Part shown: in pieces, positions 31,720 through 39,331 of the stretch
Layout: every line of letters starts with the position of its first letter
Position numbering within the stretch: the stretch's first letter is position 1
Virus record (IMG/VR): IMGVR_UViG_3300020213_000027
Location: 1 to 64,000 of that record
DNA: 64,000 nt
Strand: one strand, 5' to 3'
Source: a virus
The notes under the pieces: generated by a model
Databases searched by the model: none
Told to the model about the DNA's origin: nothing
The model's input: only the letters and a program-made list of their open reading frames with translations
Made by a program: the position numbers and the translations under genes

Positions 31720-32042
31720 AGACGCAAGTATAGCTTATCTGTATAAAATGAGATACAGATGACTTCCTAGGTAAGTTACTTTAAGATTCACTTAGATAGT
31801 TGTGTTCATTTAAGAACCTATTGTCCCTGGAGACTAGTAATGCTCTACCCATTACTAATCATTAACTGGCCTTCCGCTTAACCCTTAAGAGTTAAGTGCT
31901 ATTTTCGCAGCTCTGTCCCATCTATTCTTAATTAAGCTTTAGAACCTGCTTAATAAGGTGTTTGCCCAACACTGTGTCACCTTAGTGGTTTGACACTTTT
32001 CATTAGATGATGGATTTTTTAACGATCCAGTTAATTCCAATG
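31720..32042 (-). ncRNA. Candidate late structured RNA
   Basis: The minus-strand late motif at 32043-32064 points left into a region with no minus-strand gene for 2.7 kb. Directly downstream are closely spaced hairpins: GTGTCA/TGACAC (31974-31996), CTTAAC/GTTAAG (31877-31896), AGTAATG/CATTACT (31836-31856) and TCTGTAT/ATACAGA (31738-31759). Codon structure is absent on both strands. I infer a late non-coding RNA of at least 300 bases; the 3' end is unknown and could extend to about 31200. Large ornate RNAs (GOLLD, ROOL) occur in phages, but no family signature was recognised. Confidence 0.4.
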
Positions 32043-32064
32043 CTCTATACATACTTGTTAATTT
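32043..32064 (-). promoter_or_regulatory. Late-promoter-type motif with no gene behind it
   Basis: Minus-strand AAATTAACAAGTATGTATAG followed by AG: one base away from the best copies. There is no downstream minus-strand reading frame of credible length, the basis for the ncRNA proposal. Confidence 0.65.
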
Positions 32065-32141
32065 ATCGTCTTTTCTATTCAAAAATAGTTGAACATGTAT
32101 ATCCTATAGTCAAAGCATAGTTCTTATACAGTTTGTTGTAG

Positions 32142-32330
32142 TTGACACACTTAATAACTACTACTCAATTACCATTCATTCCTTGGCACGTGCTATGCAT
32201 TTATATAGCAACAGACGGAGTGAAACGACATATGAGACTACTTATTAAACTAGGAATACATGGCAAGAGACACAAGATTAGAATCCAAAGGCTACTCAAT
32301 TGGATGCATGACAACGGATTAGGAGCATAG
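32142..32330 (+). CDS. Hypothetical protein
   Basis: Up to 62 residues from a TTG; a shorter version from the ATG at 32232 (MRLLIKLGIHGKRHKIRIQR) is equally possible. Basic C-terminal half. It ends just before the transglycosylase, whose ribosome-binding site lies in its last codons. Confidence 0.35.
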   Translation: MTHLITTTQLPFIPWHVLCIYIATDGVKRHMRLLIKLGIHGKRHKIRIQRLLNWMHDNGLGA

Positions 32331-32331
32331 T

Positions 32332-32826
32332 ATGTTTAAACTAGCTATCTTAATATCCTTAATTATAATCAAGCCAACCATGGCCGAAGTAAAGATTACC
32401 CCTAAACATGTAGCAGTCATTCAAGCTATAGTGAATGCTGCAGACGTAGCAGAAGTGCCACGTGAGCTCATGCTAGCCATATGTTGGAATGAGTCAAGCT
32501 TTAGGACTAGTAAACGCATCTCTAGAATGGATGGCAGTAGTGTTTCTTATGGTATTTGTCAAGTAAAGTTGATCACTGCACTCTATATGGACAAGGTCTA
32601 TAAGCATAAACATGTTGCCACATCGTCCAGATTGAACCAGGTTGATATAAATGCCTTCTATGCGGCCAAGGTCCTTAAGTTTCAATTGAAGCGCTACAAA
32701 GGCAACTGGAAGAGAGCTATTGATGCTTATAACAAAGGCCATGCCGTATCAAGTAAGAGTGTGTATGTGAATAGAGTGATGGACCATTATAAGAGTTTTA
32801 AAGTCTTGACTAAAGTACATAACTAA
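32332..32826 (+). CDS. Secreted lytic transglycosylase (SLT domain)
   Basis: 164 residues. Signal peptide (MFKLAILISLIIIKPTMA), then a lysozyme-like SLT fold: AICWNESSF with catalytic Glu54, SVSYGICQVKLITA, and the late RAIDAYNKGHAV helix. Cleaves the glycan strands of peptidoglycan in the periplasm. With the M15 peptidase and a second transglycosylase it completes the wall-degrading set. AGGAG lies before the start. Confidence 0.85.
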   Translation: MFKLAILISLIIIKPTMAEVKITPKHVAVIQAIVNAADVAEVPRELMLAICWNESSFRTSKRISRMDGSSVSYGICQVKLITALYMDKVYKHKHVATSSRLNQVDINAFYAAKVLKFQLKRYKGNWKRAIDAYNKGHAVSSKSVYVNRVMDHYKSFKVLTKVHN

Positions 32827-32891
32827 GTAATTATTAAGTAGAGGAGAACATATGAGAACGAATAAATTGAATAATTCAGATGAGGCTAATC

Positions 32892-32993
32892 ATGAATAAA
32901 AAAGAACGAGAGGAAGTTAAAACAATGCTTATAGTTTATAGTCTACTTCTCATGAGTATTATAACTAACTTTTTATTTAAAATCTACGGATAG
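32892..32993 (+). CDS. Small single-pass membrane protein
   Basis: 33 residues: a charged start (MNKKEREEVK) then one hydrophobic helix (MLIVYSLLLMSIITNFLF). Location beside the transglycosylase is compatible with a lysis accessory, but nothing more specific can be seen. Confidence 0.4.
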   Translation: MNKKEREEVKTMLIVYSLLLMSIITNFLFKIYG

Positions 32994-33001
32994 GAGTGCA
33001 C

Positions 33002-33199
33002 ATGAAACGAACTGAATTAGAATCCTTTTTAAAAGAACATGGCTACTACTTCTCTAGAGATAGTAAACACTGTTTATATACGAATGGTATAATCACTGTA
33101 GCGGTACCGCATCATAGAGAAGTTAATAAGTTTCTAGCCAAGAAGATAATGAAGACCGTGCTAGAAAATAATAACTATCACATGAGGATAGCAGCATGA
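33002..33199 (+). CDS. hicA: HicA-like RNA-binding toxin, orphan
   Basis: 65 residues from the ATG at 33002 (AGGAG upstream). MKRTELESFLKEHGYYFSRD, then SKHCLYTNG with catalytic-type His23 and VAVPHHREVNKFLAKKIMK match the small double-stranded-RNA-binding-like HicA fold. HicA toxins cleave mRNA. The following gene does not look like the HicB antitoxin, so it may be a domesticated or regulatory copy. Confidence 0.65.
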   Translation: MKRTELESFLKEHGYYFSRDSKHCLYTNGIITVAVPHHREVNKFLAKKIMKTVLENNNYHMRIAA

Positions 33200-33411
33200 T
33201 GATTTATAAAGTATGGACAGTATATGAGAATGAAAGTAAACAAGGCGTAAAGTATATTACTTTCAAATACTATGTGATCAATACAACTACTAGTTCATTT
33301 CAATCTAGTTGGCCTACATTGAATGAAGCGGGAATAGTATGTAGAGATCTCAATGCGCTTATACGTAAACAAGCTTTTATCGAACGATCTCATAAAAGGA
33401 TAGAAATATGA
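33196..33411 (+). CDS. Hypothetical protein
   Basis: 71 residues, beta-rich (IYKVWTVYENESKQGVKYIT) then helical. Coupled by ATGA to the HicA-like gene. Not a recognisable HicB. Confidence 0.5.
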   Translation: MMIYKVWTVYENESKQGVKYITFKYYVINTTTSSFQSSWPTLNEAGIVCRDLNALIRKQAFIERSHKRIEI

Positions 33412-33620
33412 AAGTTGAATCGATTGGGTCTAGTTCTGGAATTGAATTAGATAATACTAAAACCATTGAATATATAAAGAATCAATTACAAGGACTAGCC
33501 GATAAACAAAACATTAGTGTTGATCAGTTGCTCGAGGACGTCTCTAGTTTAAATAGTTCTAATCCATCTAAAGAACGCATACTAAATTTAAAACGAAGAT
33601 TGGAGGTTCTATCTAAATGA
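33408..33620 (+). CDS. Hypothetical helical protein
   Basis: 70 residues, helices after residue 18 (TIEYIKNQLQGLADKQNISV) and a tail LKRRLEVLSK that resembles the recurrent C-terminal module and overlaps the next start (TTGGAGG just upstream). Confidence 0.5.
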   Translation: MKVESIGSSSGIELDNTKTIEYIKNQLQGLADKQNISVDQLLEDVSSLNSSNPSKERILNLKRRLEVLSK

Positions 33621-33976
33621 ATATACTTAAATGGCCATCTAAAATCATACTACTTAGTATTATACTAGTTAATTGTGGTGAGTCTGTAGATAGTAGAGAT
33701 ATTAATTGTATAGGTACTTCAGGAAACACTTTACGTTGTAGTACTGGAAGTTGTTCTAAAGTTGGAGGAGTGGGTTGTAGTGCAAAAGTTGATGGTGTAG
33801 CTTGCTGCAATACTACCATAACAAACGATGGTACTAATAAGTGTTCTCTTGGATATTGTTGGACCCGTGAAAATATATGTTGTGCTCGAAGTACTCCCTA
33901 TCCTTGCAAGGGATATTGTTATGCAACTAATGTATGTAACTACACAAGTCTAACTACAGCTTGTCATGATTGGTAA
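33617..33976 (+). CDS. Cysteine-rich lipoprotein
   Basis: 119 residues. Signal peptide with lipobox ILVNC, then about fifteen Cys in 95 residues, including CC pairs (VACCNTTI, NICCARST). In the periplasm these would form many disulphides, giving a small rigid, knottin-like protein. Phage lipoproteins can block superinfection or act at the surface; this one's role is unknown. Followed by a small gene and a gene-poor stretch. Confidence 0.65.
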   Translation: MNILKWPSKIILLSIILVNCGESVDSRDINCIGTSGNTLRCSTGSCSKVGGVGCSAKVDGVACCNTTITNDGTNKCSLGYCWTRENICCARSTPYPCKGYCYATNVCNYTSLTTACHDW

Positions 33977-33990
33977 TATATAAAGGATTG

Positions 33991-34089
33991 ATGAATATGC
34001 TAAATACTCTATGTGAAATGTGTGGAATTCAACTGAAACGATTACTAGAGAATCTTATGACTTACTATGCTCATCTTTCTTTCTTTTAA
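33991..34089 (+). CDS. Possible small protein
   Basis: 32 residues with CEMC near the start (MNMLNTLCEMCGIQLKRLLE). AAAGGA lies before the ATG. Low confidence because of length. Confidence 0.3.
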   Translation: MNMLNTLCEMCGIQLKRLLENLMTYYAHLSFF

Positions 34090-34393
34090 CGCAATTTTTC
34101 TTTCTTTCTCAGGAATATGAATGCAATATTCGTACCAATCTATCAATATCTTATTGCTTGTATTTTTTTGTTATTTAAACCAAGCCAAAAGTATTATTTG
34201 GCAAAAATACACTTGTAACCATTTATTTTACAAAACGCTTTCTCGTATTTGACTCGAACGCTTTACAGTATGTAAATCTTAGTGTTCACTAAAGTGAATC
34301 AAAGTATATTCTATATTTATCATATTTTGATCCAGAAGTAAATAGAAAAGAATAAGGCTTGCTTTTTATTTAATAAGGAGTTAATATTTATAT
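34090..34393. other. Non-coding gap with inverted repeat
   Basis: No credible gene. It has TTCACT-AA-AGTGAA (34285-34298), a perfect 6-base inverted repeat that could be an operator, and a weak late-like minus-strand sequence (GGTTACAAGTGTATTTTT near 34200). A TTGACT near 34250 has no well-spaced -10. It probably carries the promoter of the lipoprotein genes that follow. Confidence 0.4.
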
Positions 34394-34828
34394 ATGAGCA
34401 TTAAATTACTATCAAGTCTAATATTTCTTTTAGCAGGATGTGGACAAAGCATTAATACTTCATATCAAGATCCTAATGTTATGCTTCAAGTTCTTAAATT
34501 TGAAGGCTACTATAAAGTTAGCACTAAAGAAATTGAGATTGTATTCACAAATAGTTTAGATCACATACACGTAAAGAATTCAATAGGTGTATGTTTTTAT
34601 GGACCAAGAAGAATAGAACTATTGAAACCTTTTTGGGACATAGCTAGTGAAAAAGTTAGAGAGGCTTTAGTGTTTCATGAATTAGGACATTGTCTATTAA
34701 ATCTTGAGCATAGGAATGAAAACTATGCAGATGGGTGTGCTAAATCATTCATGAGATCTGAAACTTCAAATAGAGAAGAATGTTATGACAAGCATTATGA
34801 GGAGATGGTGAAAGAATTATGGACTTAA
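34394..34828 (+). CDS. Lipoprotein with HExxH metalloprotease motif
   Basis: 144 residues. Lipobox LLAGC16, then VFHELGHCLLNLEH with His95, Glu96, His99 and a third His at 106, the layout of metzincin-like putative metallopeptidases. AAGGAG precedes the start. A lipid-anchored periplasmic or surface peptidase in a phage is unusual; the target is unknown. Overlaps the next gene by ten bases. Confidence 0.75.
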   Translation: MSIKLLSSLIFLLAGCGQSINTSYQDPNVMLQVLKFEGYYKVSTKEIEIVFTNSLDHIHVKNSIGVCFYGPRRIELLKPFWDIASEKVREALVFHELGHCLLNLEHRNENYADGCAKSFMRSETSNREECYDKHYEEMVKELWT

Positions 34829-35061
34829 AGAAAAAATTTGCTTTGCTAATATTAATTTTGCTACCCTATTTAATGATTGCTGTTTTTATCAATGACTTCA
34901 TTAAGCATCTTGAAGGATTACAGATTAACTTTGACAATACAATGGAACATGTCTATTATTTAGGATGCATTGATACAAAATCAATAGATAAGATTCAATG
35001 CAAGATACGTGCTAAACTTGTTACATTTGAAATTAAGAGAGGATTTAATGAAAAAAATTAA
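34819..35061 (+). CDS. Single-pass membrane protein
   Basis: 80 residues; helix FALLILILLPYLMIAVFI near the N-terminus followed by a periplasmic-type domain with two Cys (YLGCIDTKSIDKIQCKI). Coupled to the metalloprotease lipoprotein, so it may act with it. Spanin-like topology is possible but not demonstrated. Confidence 0.5.
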   Translation: MDLKKKFALLILILLPYLMIAVFINDFIKHLEGLQINFDNTMEHVYYLGCIDTKSIDKIQCKIRAKLVTFEIKRGFNEKN

Positions 35062-35182
35062 TTGTGAGAAGCATGGAGAAGTGATTGCAGTTTGTACTGA
35101 TTCTATTCTTTTAAGATATAATTGTGTTGACTGTGAACAAGAGAAGAATGATAATAAAGATAAGGATGGAAACATTATATGA
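35048..35182 (+). CDS. Small zinc-ribbon protein
   Basis: 44 residues with C-x-KHG (NCEKHGEV) and CVDC, a compact zinc site. Start overlaps the previous gene; ATGA couples it to the next. Confidence 0.5.
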   Translation: MKKINCEKHGEVIAVCTDSILLRYNCVDCEQEKNDNKDKDGNII

Positions 35183-35373
35183 ACTATAAGCACGATGAAG
35201 TTATTTATTTTTTTACAGAAGATTTTTCTCATAAAAATGAACACAAAATGAAAAAGTGTCCTTGTGATGATCCTGATTGTAAATTAGTAATCTTTGATAA
35301 TGGATTTAATAAAGATATTAATTTACCAGCAAATGTTCTTCAAGTAGATTTTATAAACAAAAGGAAAATTTAA
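35179..35373 (+). CDS. Hypothetical protein with Cys/Asp cluster
   Basis: 64 residues with KKCPCDDPDCKLVIF, a three-Cys cluster that could bind metal. Coupled to both neighbours. Unknown. Confidence 0.5.
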   Translation: MNYKHDEVIYFFTEDFSHKNEHKMKKCPCDDPDCKLVIFDNGFNKDINLPANVLQVDFINKRKI

Positions 35374-35663
35374 TGATTACTTCTAAAAAACAATTATCAA
35401 TTTTACATTTAAAAAATAAAAAAGCAAAAGATTTTAGGCTTATAGCCAACAATTATAAAGAGCTAAGAACTTTTGAACAAATTTTAGAAGGAATAACTGT
35501 ATTTTCTATAATAGGTTTCAATAACATGGGAGTCACATTTCCAAAAACTTCTGATGGAATTAAAAAAGCAAATCGAATGGCTAAAAAACTACAAACATTA
35601 GATTTCTATGCTGAAGTAGATGTTAAAACTTTGTCAAAAGCTCTTTTAGAGATTCAATGGTAA
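35373..35663 (+). CDS. Hypothetical protein
   Basis: 96 residues, alpha/beta (FEQILEGITVFSIIGFNNMG), start overlapping the previous stop by one base. No known motif. Confidence 0.5.
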   Translation: MITSKKQLSILHLKNKKAKDFRLIANNYKELRTFEQILEGITVFSIIGFNNMGVTFPKTSDGIKKANRMAKKLQTLDFYAEVDVKTLSKALLEIQW

Positions 35664-35665
35664 AT

Positions 35666-36040
35666 ATGAAATTTAAATGTAGAACTTGTTTCAAATTTAG
35701 AGATAGAATACGTAATGGAAACATGTTTGTTAATAAAAAGAATAAAAAATGGAAGAGTTTACAATGTCCAGATTGTATAGCATCAAATAATTCTAAAATA
35801 GCTAAAGAGGCGAGACTTAAAGCGAAACTAGAAGAAGAACTGGAAGAGGCTATGTATGGATCTTTAAATATGTTTCATGATCACAGGACTTGTAGGAATT
35901 GTAAAAATAAGCTAGAGACAAGCAGATGGTGGTATTGTTCTCTTTGTAAACCCTTCACTGTTAGTGATGCTTGGGATGATTATATTTATACAAATTCTAT
36001 TGATAATCTATCTGAAATGAACTATTTTACGAGCATATGA
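35666..36040 (+). CDS. Double zinc-ribbon protein
   Basis: About 124 residues; ATG at 35666 preferred over one at 35657. Two separate four-Cys sites, CRTCFKF...CPDC and CRNCKNK...CSLC, linked by an acidic/basic helix. Likely nucleic-acid or protein binding. Confidence 0.55.
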   Translation: MKFKCRTCFKFRDRIRNGNMFVNKKNKKWKSLQCPDCIASNNSKIAKEARLKAKLEEELEEAMYGSLNMFHDHRTCRNCKNKLETSRWWYCSLCKPFTVSDAWDDYIYTNSIDNLSEMNYFTSI

Positions 36041-36052
36041 AAAGGATTAAAA

Positions 36053-36769
36053 ATGCTTAAAGAAGAAATAAAACTTTATAAAGATAATCAAGGATACGTA
36101 AATCCCTATTTAGTTAATACAAGTCAAGGACGTCAATCTGATAATGGAACAATGTTTTCTTCTGAATATTATATCATGCTATCTAAAAGACAAGAAGACA
36201 CTGAAAGGGATGCTGATGAGTGGGAGGTTTTAATTGCTAAGTGTATGCCTATTCCTGGTCTTACTGTACGTTATCCTGGTGATATTGCTATAGATGCTCC
36301 AGATAACATTTATGCCATACTAGCAGCTTCTAAAGTATTAAATAGGCCTCATGTTGCAAAATCTATGCTAGATTATGGATTTAAACATAGAGGATATTAT
36401 AATATTGAAACTCCAACTTGGAATTGGGCTGGACTTCAATGGAGACAGCTCCAAATGATATTTGCAATGCTTTGTGCTTCAAATACTTATAAATGGTGGA
36501 AGTTTTGGTATTGGCCTTTGGAACTATATTCAGCATTAGCTATTGCTATTTCTTGTATGAACACTCCTACTTATGAAACTGACCCAAGACGATTGAATTG
36601 GCTATTTATTCAATCCGTAAAAGAAGATTCTTTGCTTTGTCGATTAGCTGCTAAAGTATGGTTTAAACGACTAAAAAAAGATTATGATGTAACAGAAAAT
36701 GCAATGAGAGTAGTTGCAAAAACTTATTACCAAGACGATCACCCATTTGCTAAATTTTGGATGGATTAA
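36053..36769 (+). CDS. Conserved phage hypothetical protein
   Basis: 238 residues, rich in Trp/Tyr (TWNWAGLQWRQLQMIF; YKWWKFWYWPLELYSALAIA). I recall similar phage proteins with the DNGTMFSSEYYIM start, but no function. The helical-repeat look with many aromatics suggests a carbohydrate-active or membrane-near fold; this is a guess. AAAAGGA precedes the start. Confidence 0.6.
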   Translation: MLKEEIKLYKDNQGYVNPYLVNTSQGRQSDNGTMFSSEYYIMLSKRQEDTERDADEWEVLIAKCMPIPGLTVRYPGDIAIDAPDNIYAILAASKVLNRPHVAKSMLDYGFKHRGYYNIETPTWNWAGLQWRQLQMIFAMLCASNTYKWWKFWYWPLELYSALAIAISCMNTPTYETDPRRLNWLFIQSVKEDSLLCRLAAKVWFKRLKKDYDVTENAMRVVAKTYYQDDHPFAKFWMD

Positions 36770-36770
36770 T

Positions 36771-36908
36771 ATGATTGACAAACTATTAAAAGGCTTATTT
36801 ATTTTAGTTATTTGCTTTCTAATCTATTTTACTGGTTGGTGTCAAGGATTTAATCGAGGCTACGATGTTGGAGAACAGATTACTAAGCAGACTTATAGGA
36901 TACAATAA
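36771..36908 (+). CDS. Small membrane protein
   Basis: 45 residues from the ATG two bases after the previous stop; helix LLKGLFILVICFLIYFTGWC then QGFNRGYDVG. Coupled by one-base overlap to the next gene. Confidence 0.5.
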   Translation: MIDKLLKGLFILVICFLIYFTGWCQGFNRGYDVGEQITKQTYRIQ

Positions 36909-37141
36909 TGTTTAAAAATAATTTCATACAAATATTAGATGTTAATGATAGATCAGTTTGGATAGATTATACAAAGATTATATGTTTACATAAAGATGAA
37001 GGCAACCCAAATCAAATTAGAATCTTCCTGGAAGGTAAACAAATCTGGCTTGATATAAGTATAGATAGCTTTTTTGATATAATAAACAAGCATGAGCATA
37101 ACTTAAAATTTAATAAGTCTTTAGAAGAGATTATTAGTTGA
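36908..37141 (+). CDS. Hypothetical protein with KFNKSLEEII tail
   Basis: 77 residues. VNDRSVWIDYTKIICLHKDE and a beta-type body resemble a small barrel; the end LKFNKSLEEIIS belongs to the recurrent C-terminal module. The -35 box of the next promoter begins inside its stop. Confidence 0.55.
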   Translation: MFKNNFIQILDVNDRSVWIDYTKIICLHKDEGNPNQIRIFLEGKQIWLDISIDSFFDIINKHEHNLKFNKSLEEIIS

Positions 37142-37165
37142 CTTTTAATAAAATATAGGTAATAT
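37138..37165 (+). promoter_or_regulatory. Sigma70-like promoter, leaderless arrangement
   Basis: TTGACT, 16 bases, TAATAT, then six bases to the ATG at 37172. One of six promoters in the window whose start point falls at the start codon. Confidence 0.5.
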
Positions 37166-37171
37166 GAATAT

Positions 37172-37414
37172 ATGAGAATTGAAGAATACATTGAGAATCT
37201 AAAACGTGGTGTAGGAATTGCAAAGGCTTTGAGAATTGCAGAAACTAGGATGAAAGAAACCAATCCTAAAAATTGGGAAGGAATTCCTAGAAGTGTAGTT
37301 TACTTTGTAAAAGATAAGAGACAAAAAGACCAACTAGATGTAAAACATCTTACTTATCTACATAACTGGTGGACAGCGGTTTATTTTAATATGAAAAAGA
37401 AATATGGTAACTAA
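37172..37414 (+). CDS. Hypothetical protein
   Basis: 80 residues (MRIEEYIENLKRGVGIAKAL), helical with WWTAVYFNMKKKYGN at the end. Probably first gene of a transcript. No recognised family. Confidence 0.5.
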   Translation: MRIEEYIENLKRGVGIAKALRIAETRMKETNPKNWEGIPRSVVYFVKDKRQKDQLDVKHLTYLHNWWTAVYFNMKKKYGN

Positions 37415-37556
37415 TTTAATATTGACTCTAATTTGGTCTGTGATTATAAGTATTCTTGGTAATATTTATGGTCTATCTTTCTCTACAAGATTACTAATGG
37501 TTGTTGTTGGTGGTTCAATTGTAGGAATTCTATTACCTATTAAACCTAAGAAATAA
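37404..37556 (+). CDS. Two-helix membrane protein
   Basis: 50 residues: LILTLIWSVIISILGNIYGL and LLMVVVGGSIVGILLPI. Overlaps the previous gene by eleven bases. Size and two-helix form suit a small holin or antiholin, without proof. Confidence 0.5.
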   Translation: MVTNLILTLIWSVIISILGNIYGLSFSTRLLMVVVGGSIVGILLPIKPKK

Positions 37557-37567
37557 AGGAAAAACTT

Positions 37568-37828
37568 GTGAATTTTAATGATGAATTCGAATATGAAGCT
37601 AATGACGATCAACTTTTTTATGTAGAAGTTCAAGGTGAAGTTTCAGATGGTGAAACTCATATCCAAGAAGTTACTATTTCTGATGGAGTAAATAAGATCG
37701 AATCTGATCATCCTTTGTTTGAAGAAATTTATGCAGAGGCTTTGAATAGGGAATATGAACCAGAAGTTCATGGACGAGATTTTGATTATTATGATTCTGA
37801 TTTTAATAATTTTCTAAAAGAGACGTGA
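37568..37828 (+). CDS. Acidic hypothetical protein
   Basis: 86 residues from a GTG with AAAGGA before it; strongly acidic (DEFEYEANDDQLFYVEVQGE), ending DYYDSDFNNFLKET. It might mimic DNA by charge; unknown. Confidence 0.5.
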   Translation: MNFNDEFEYEANDDQLFYVEVQGEVSDGETHIQEVTISDGVNKIESDHPLFEEIYAEALNREYEPEVHGRDFDYYDSDFNNFLKET

Positions 37829-38005
37829 TTGGAAATTAAAAAAGAGGATATAGTAAAAACACATTTAAGACCTGGAGATTATTTCTTTGTCTTAAAAAGA
37901 AAAAAAGACATGATCTTAATTTCTACATATAATTTAGGAAATCATTGGATTAGAGATATATTTTTTGAGCTTGTGACTTCCATTTTCCGAAGGAGAAAAT
38001 CTTGA
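37829..38005 (+). CDS. Small GD-type (SH3-like) protein
   Basis: 58 residues from a TTG immediately after the previous stop: KKEDIVKTHLRPGDYFFVLK, ending ELVTSIFRRRKS. It fits the family with the IFR ending. TTGA overlap couples it to the transglycosylase. Confidence 0.45.
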   Translation: MEIKKEDIVKTHLRPGDYFFVLKRKKDMILISTYNLGNHWIRDIFFELVTSIFRRRKS

Positions 38006-38472
38006 CTTTATTATCTTTTGTATTAATGACTTATGCCATGGCTTATGATAAACCTTCAATTTCAAACATGCTTAAAGCTGCAGAGATCAAATATGAGATA
38101 CCTGAAGGACTATTGGTAGCTATAGCTGAAGTTGAGTCGGGAGGTAATCCTAGGGCATTTGTGGCAGAGGATGGCAACTCAGGATTAGCTTCTCATGGAT
38201 TGTTACAAGTTCAATTAGCATCAGCCAAAACAGTTGGATTTAAAGGTAAATCAAAAGAGTTGATGAGACCTGATGTTAATATTGAATATGGAGCTGCTTA
38301 TTTTAAATGGTTATTAGAAACTCATAATAAAGACTTGTCATGGGCATTAACTTGTTATAATGTAGGTGTAGGACATAGAATGTGCAAGAATAAGAAATAT
38401 TCAAATTATCCTGCAAAAGTTCTAAATGCCTATGTTAAGTATAACCTAAGGAGTTTAAATGTATCTAATTAA
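38002..38472 (+). CDS. Second lytic transglycosylase (SLT domain)
   Basis: 156 residues from a TTG. Short signal peptide (MTLLSFVLMTYAMA), then AIAEVESGGNP with catalytic Glu45, SHGLLQVQLASA, VNIEYGAAYFKWLL and TCYNVGVG, the SLT family order. AAGGAG precedes the start. It is distinct from the copy at 32332, so this phage encodes two exported transglycosylases. Confidence 0.85.
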   Translation: MTLLSFVLMTYAMAYDKPSISNMLKAAEIKYEIPEGLLVAIAEVESGGNPRAFVAEDGNSGLASHGLLQVQLASAKTVGFKGKSKELMRPDVNIEYGAAYFKWLLETHNKDLSWALTCYNVGVGHRMCKNKKYSNYPAKVLNAYVKYNLRSLNVSN

Positions 38473-38626
38473 TAAAGATTTTAGTGACCAACCAATTTCA
38501 GTTATTAAACTACCAAATGGTGGATATAGATTTTATCCAATGAATATTGAAGCAATTACAGTCTTTCTTGAATTTGAAAGAGAAAAAAAGACTAAAAAAG
38601 AACTTAATCATTGTGGTGCGGTTTAA
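38459..38626 (+). CDS. Hypothetical protein
   Basis: 55 residues (MYLINKDFSDQPISVIKLPN), with AAGGAG before the ATG inside the transglycosylase end. The following 70 bases could encode a 17-residue hydrophobic peptide from a GTG at about 38632, too short to call. Confidence 0.5.
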   Translation: MYLINKDFSDQPISVIKLPNGGYRFYPMNIEAITVFLEFEREKKTKKELNHCGAV

Positions 38627-38694
38627 AATTTGTGATATTAGCAATATTCGTAGTTGTAGTTATTTTACTTCTATTATGGTTTTAAAAGGATTAT

Positions 38695-39108
38695 ATGACA
38701 CCTGAATATGAAAAAGAGATTCGAGATTTATTGTCAGAAGACTGGTTTATTGATAATCCAAATAGTGAGGTAAATGAATTCATTCAAGAGCTTTTTGTTG
38801 AAATCGATAGATTGAGAGAAGAGTTATTAGAAAATAAATCACTAGATGATGCCGTTAAATATCTACAAAAATCTACAGCTCAAGCAAATTATAGTCAAAA
38901 ATTAGAAACTAAACTTGATATCCTTTCTACAGACTTAGTCAACAGAGAAGCTATTATAGGTACGCTTAAGTATAAGCTCGATTTGGCCGTGGCGGCCGCA
39001 GAAACCATTATATCATGGTGTGAAGATCCTGATCGCTGTAAAATTGCTGAATGTCAAATAGCAAGAGATGCCCTATTAAAGATTCGAGATGTTCATGGAA
39101 AAGATTAA
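38695..39108 (+). CDS. Coiled-coil hypothetical protein
   Basis: 137 residues: acidic N-terminal half, a long coiled coil (about 30-85, VEIDRLREELLENKSLDDAV) and a Cys-containing tail (WCEDPDRCKIAECQIA). AAAAGGA before the start. Unknown role. Confidence 0.55.
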   Translation: MTPEYEKEIRDLLSEDWFIDNPNSEVNEFIQELFVEIDRLREELLENKSLDDAVKYLQKSTAQANYSQKLETKLDILSTDLVNREAIIGTLKYKLDLAVAAAETIISWCEDPDRCKIAECQIARDALLKIRDVHGKD

Positions 39109-39331
39109 ATATAAGGAAGGAGATAGAGTTATCATTGATGGAATAGAAGCCGAAGTTTGCGCGATTTCTAGGAGTGGGTATGCTTATCTAGTTCCTTTAA
39201 ATGATGGAGATCTTTATCATTCTGAGTACACTTTAAAAGGTGTAGTATTTGCAATTTTAAATACTAAGGGTAAAGATAGATATGGAAAAAGGGCTCAATC
39301 AATGATTAAAACTAATTGTGGAGCAGTATGA
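39095..39331 (+). CDS. Hypothetical protein with GDRV barrel start
   Basis: 78 residues from the ATG at 39095. KYKEGDRVIIDGIEAEVCAI is an SH3-like strand pattern similar to the GD family but with a different C-terminal end. Overlaps both neighbours. Confidence 0.5.
   Translation: MEKIKYKEGDRVIIDGIEAEVCAISRSGYAYLVPLNDGDLYHSEYTLKGVVFAILNTKGKDRYGKRAQSMIKTNCGAV

Noticed and set aside
34190-34215. Late-like minus-strand sequence GGTTACAAGTGTATTTTT
   Set aside because: One core A is missing and nothing credible lies downstream; kept only as a remark in the gap.
38627-38690. 17-residue hydrophobic peptide starting GTG near 38632
   Set aside because: Too short to support; an overlapping frame is also open, so coding cannot be decided.
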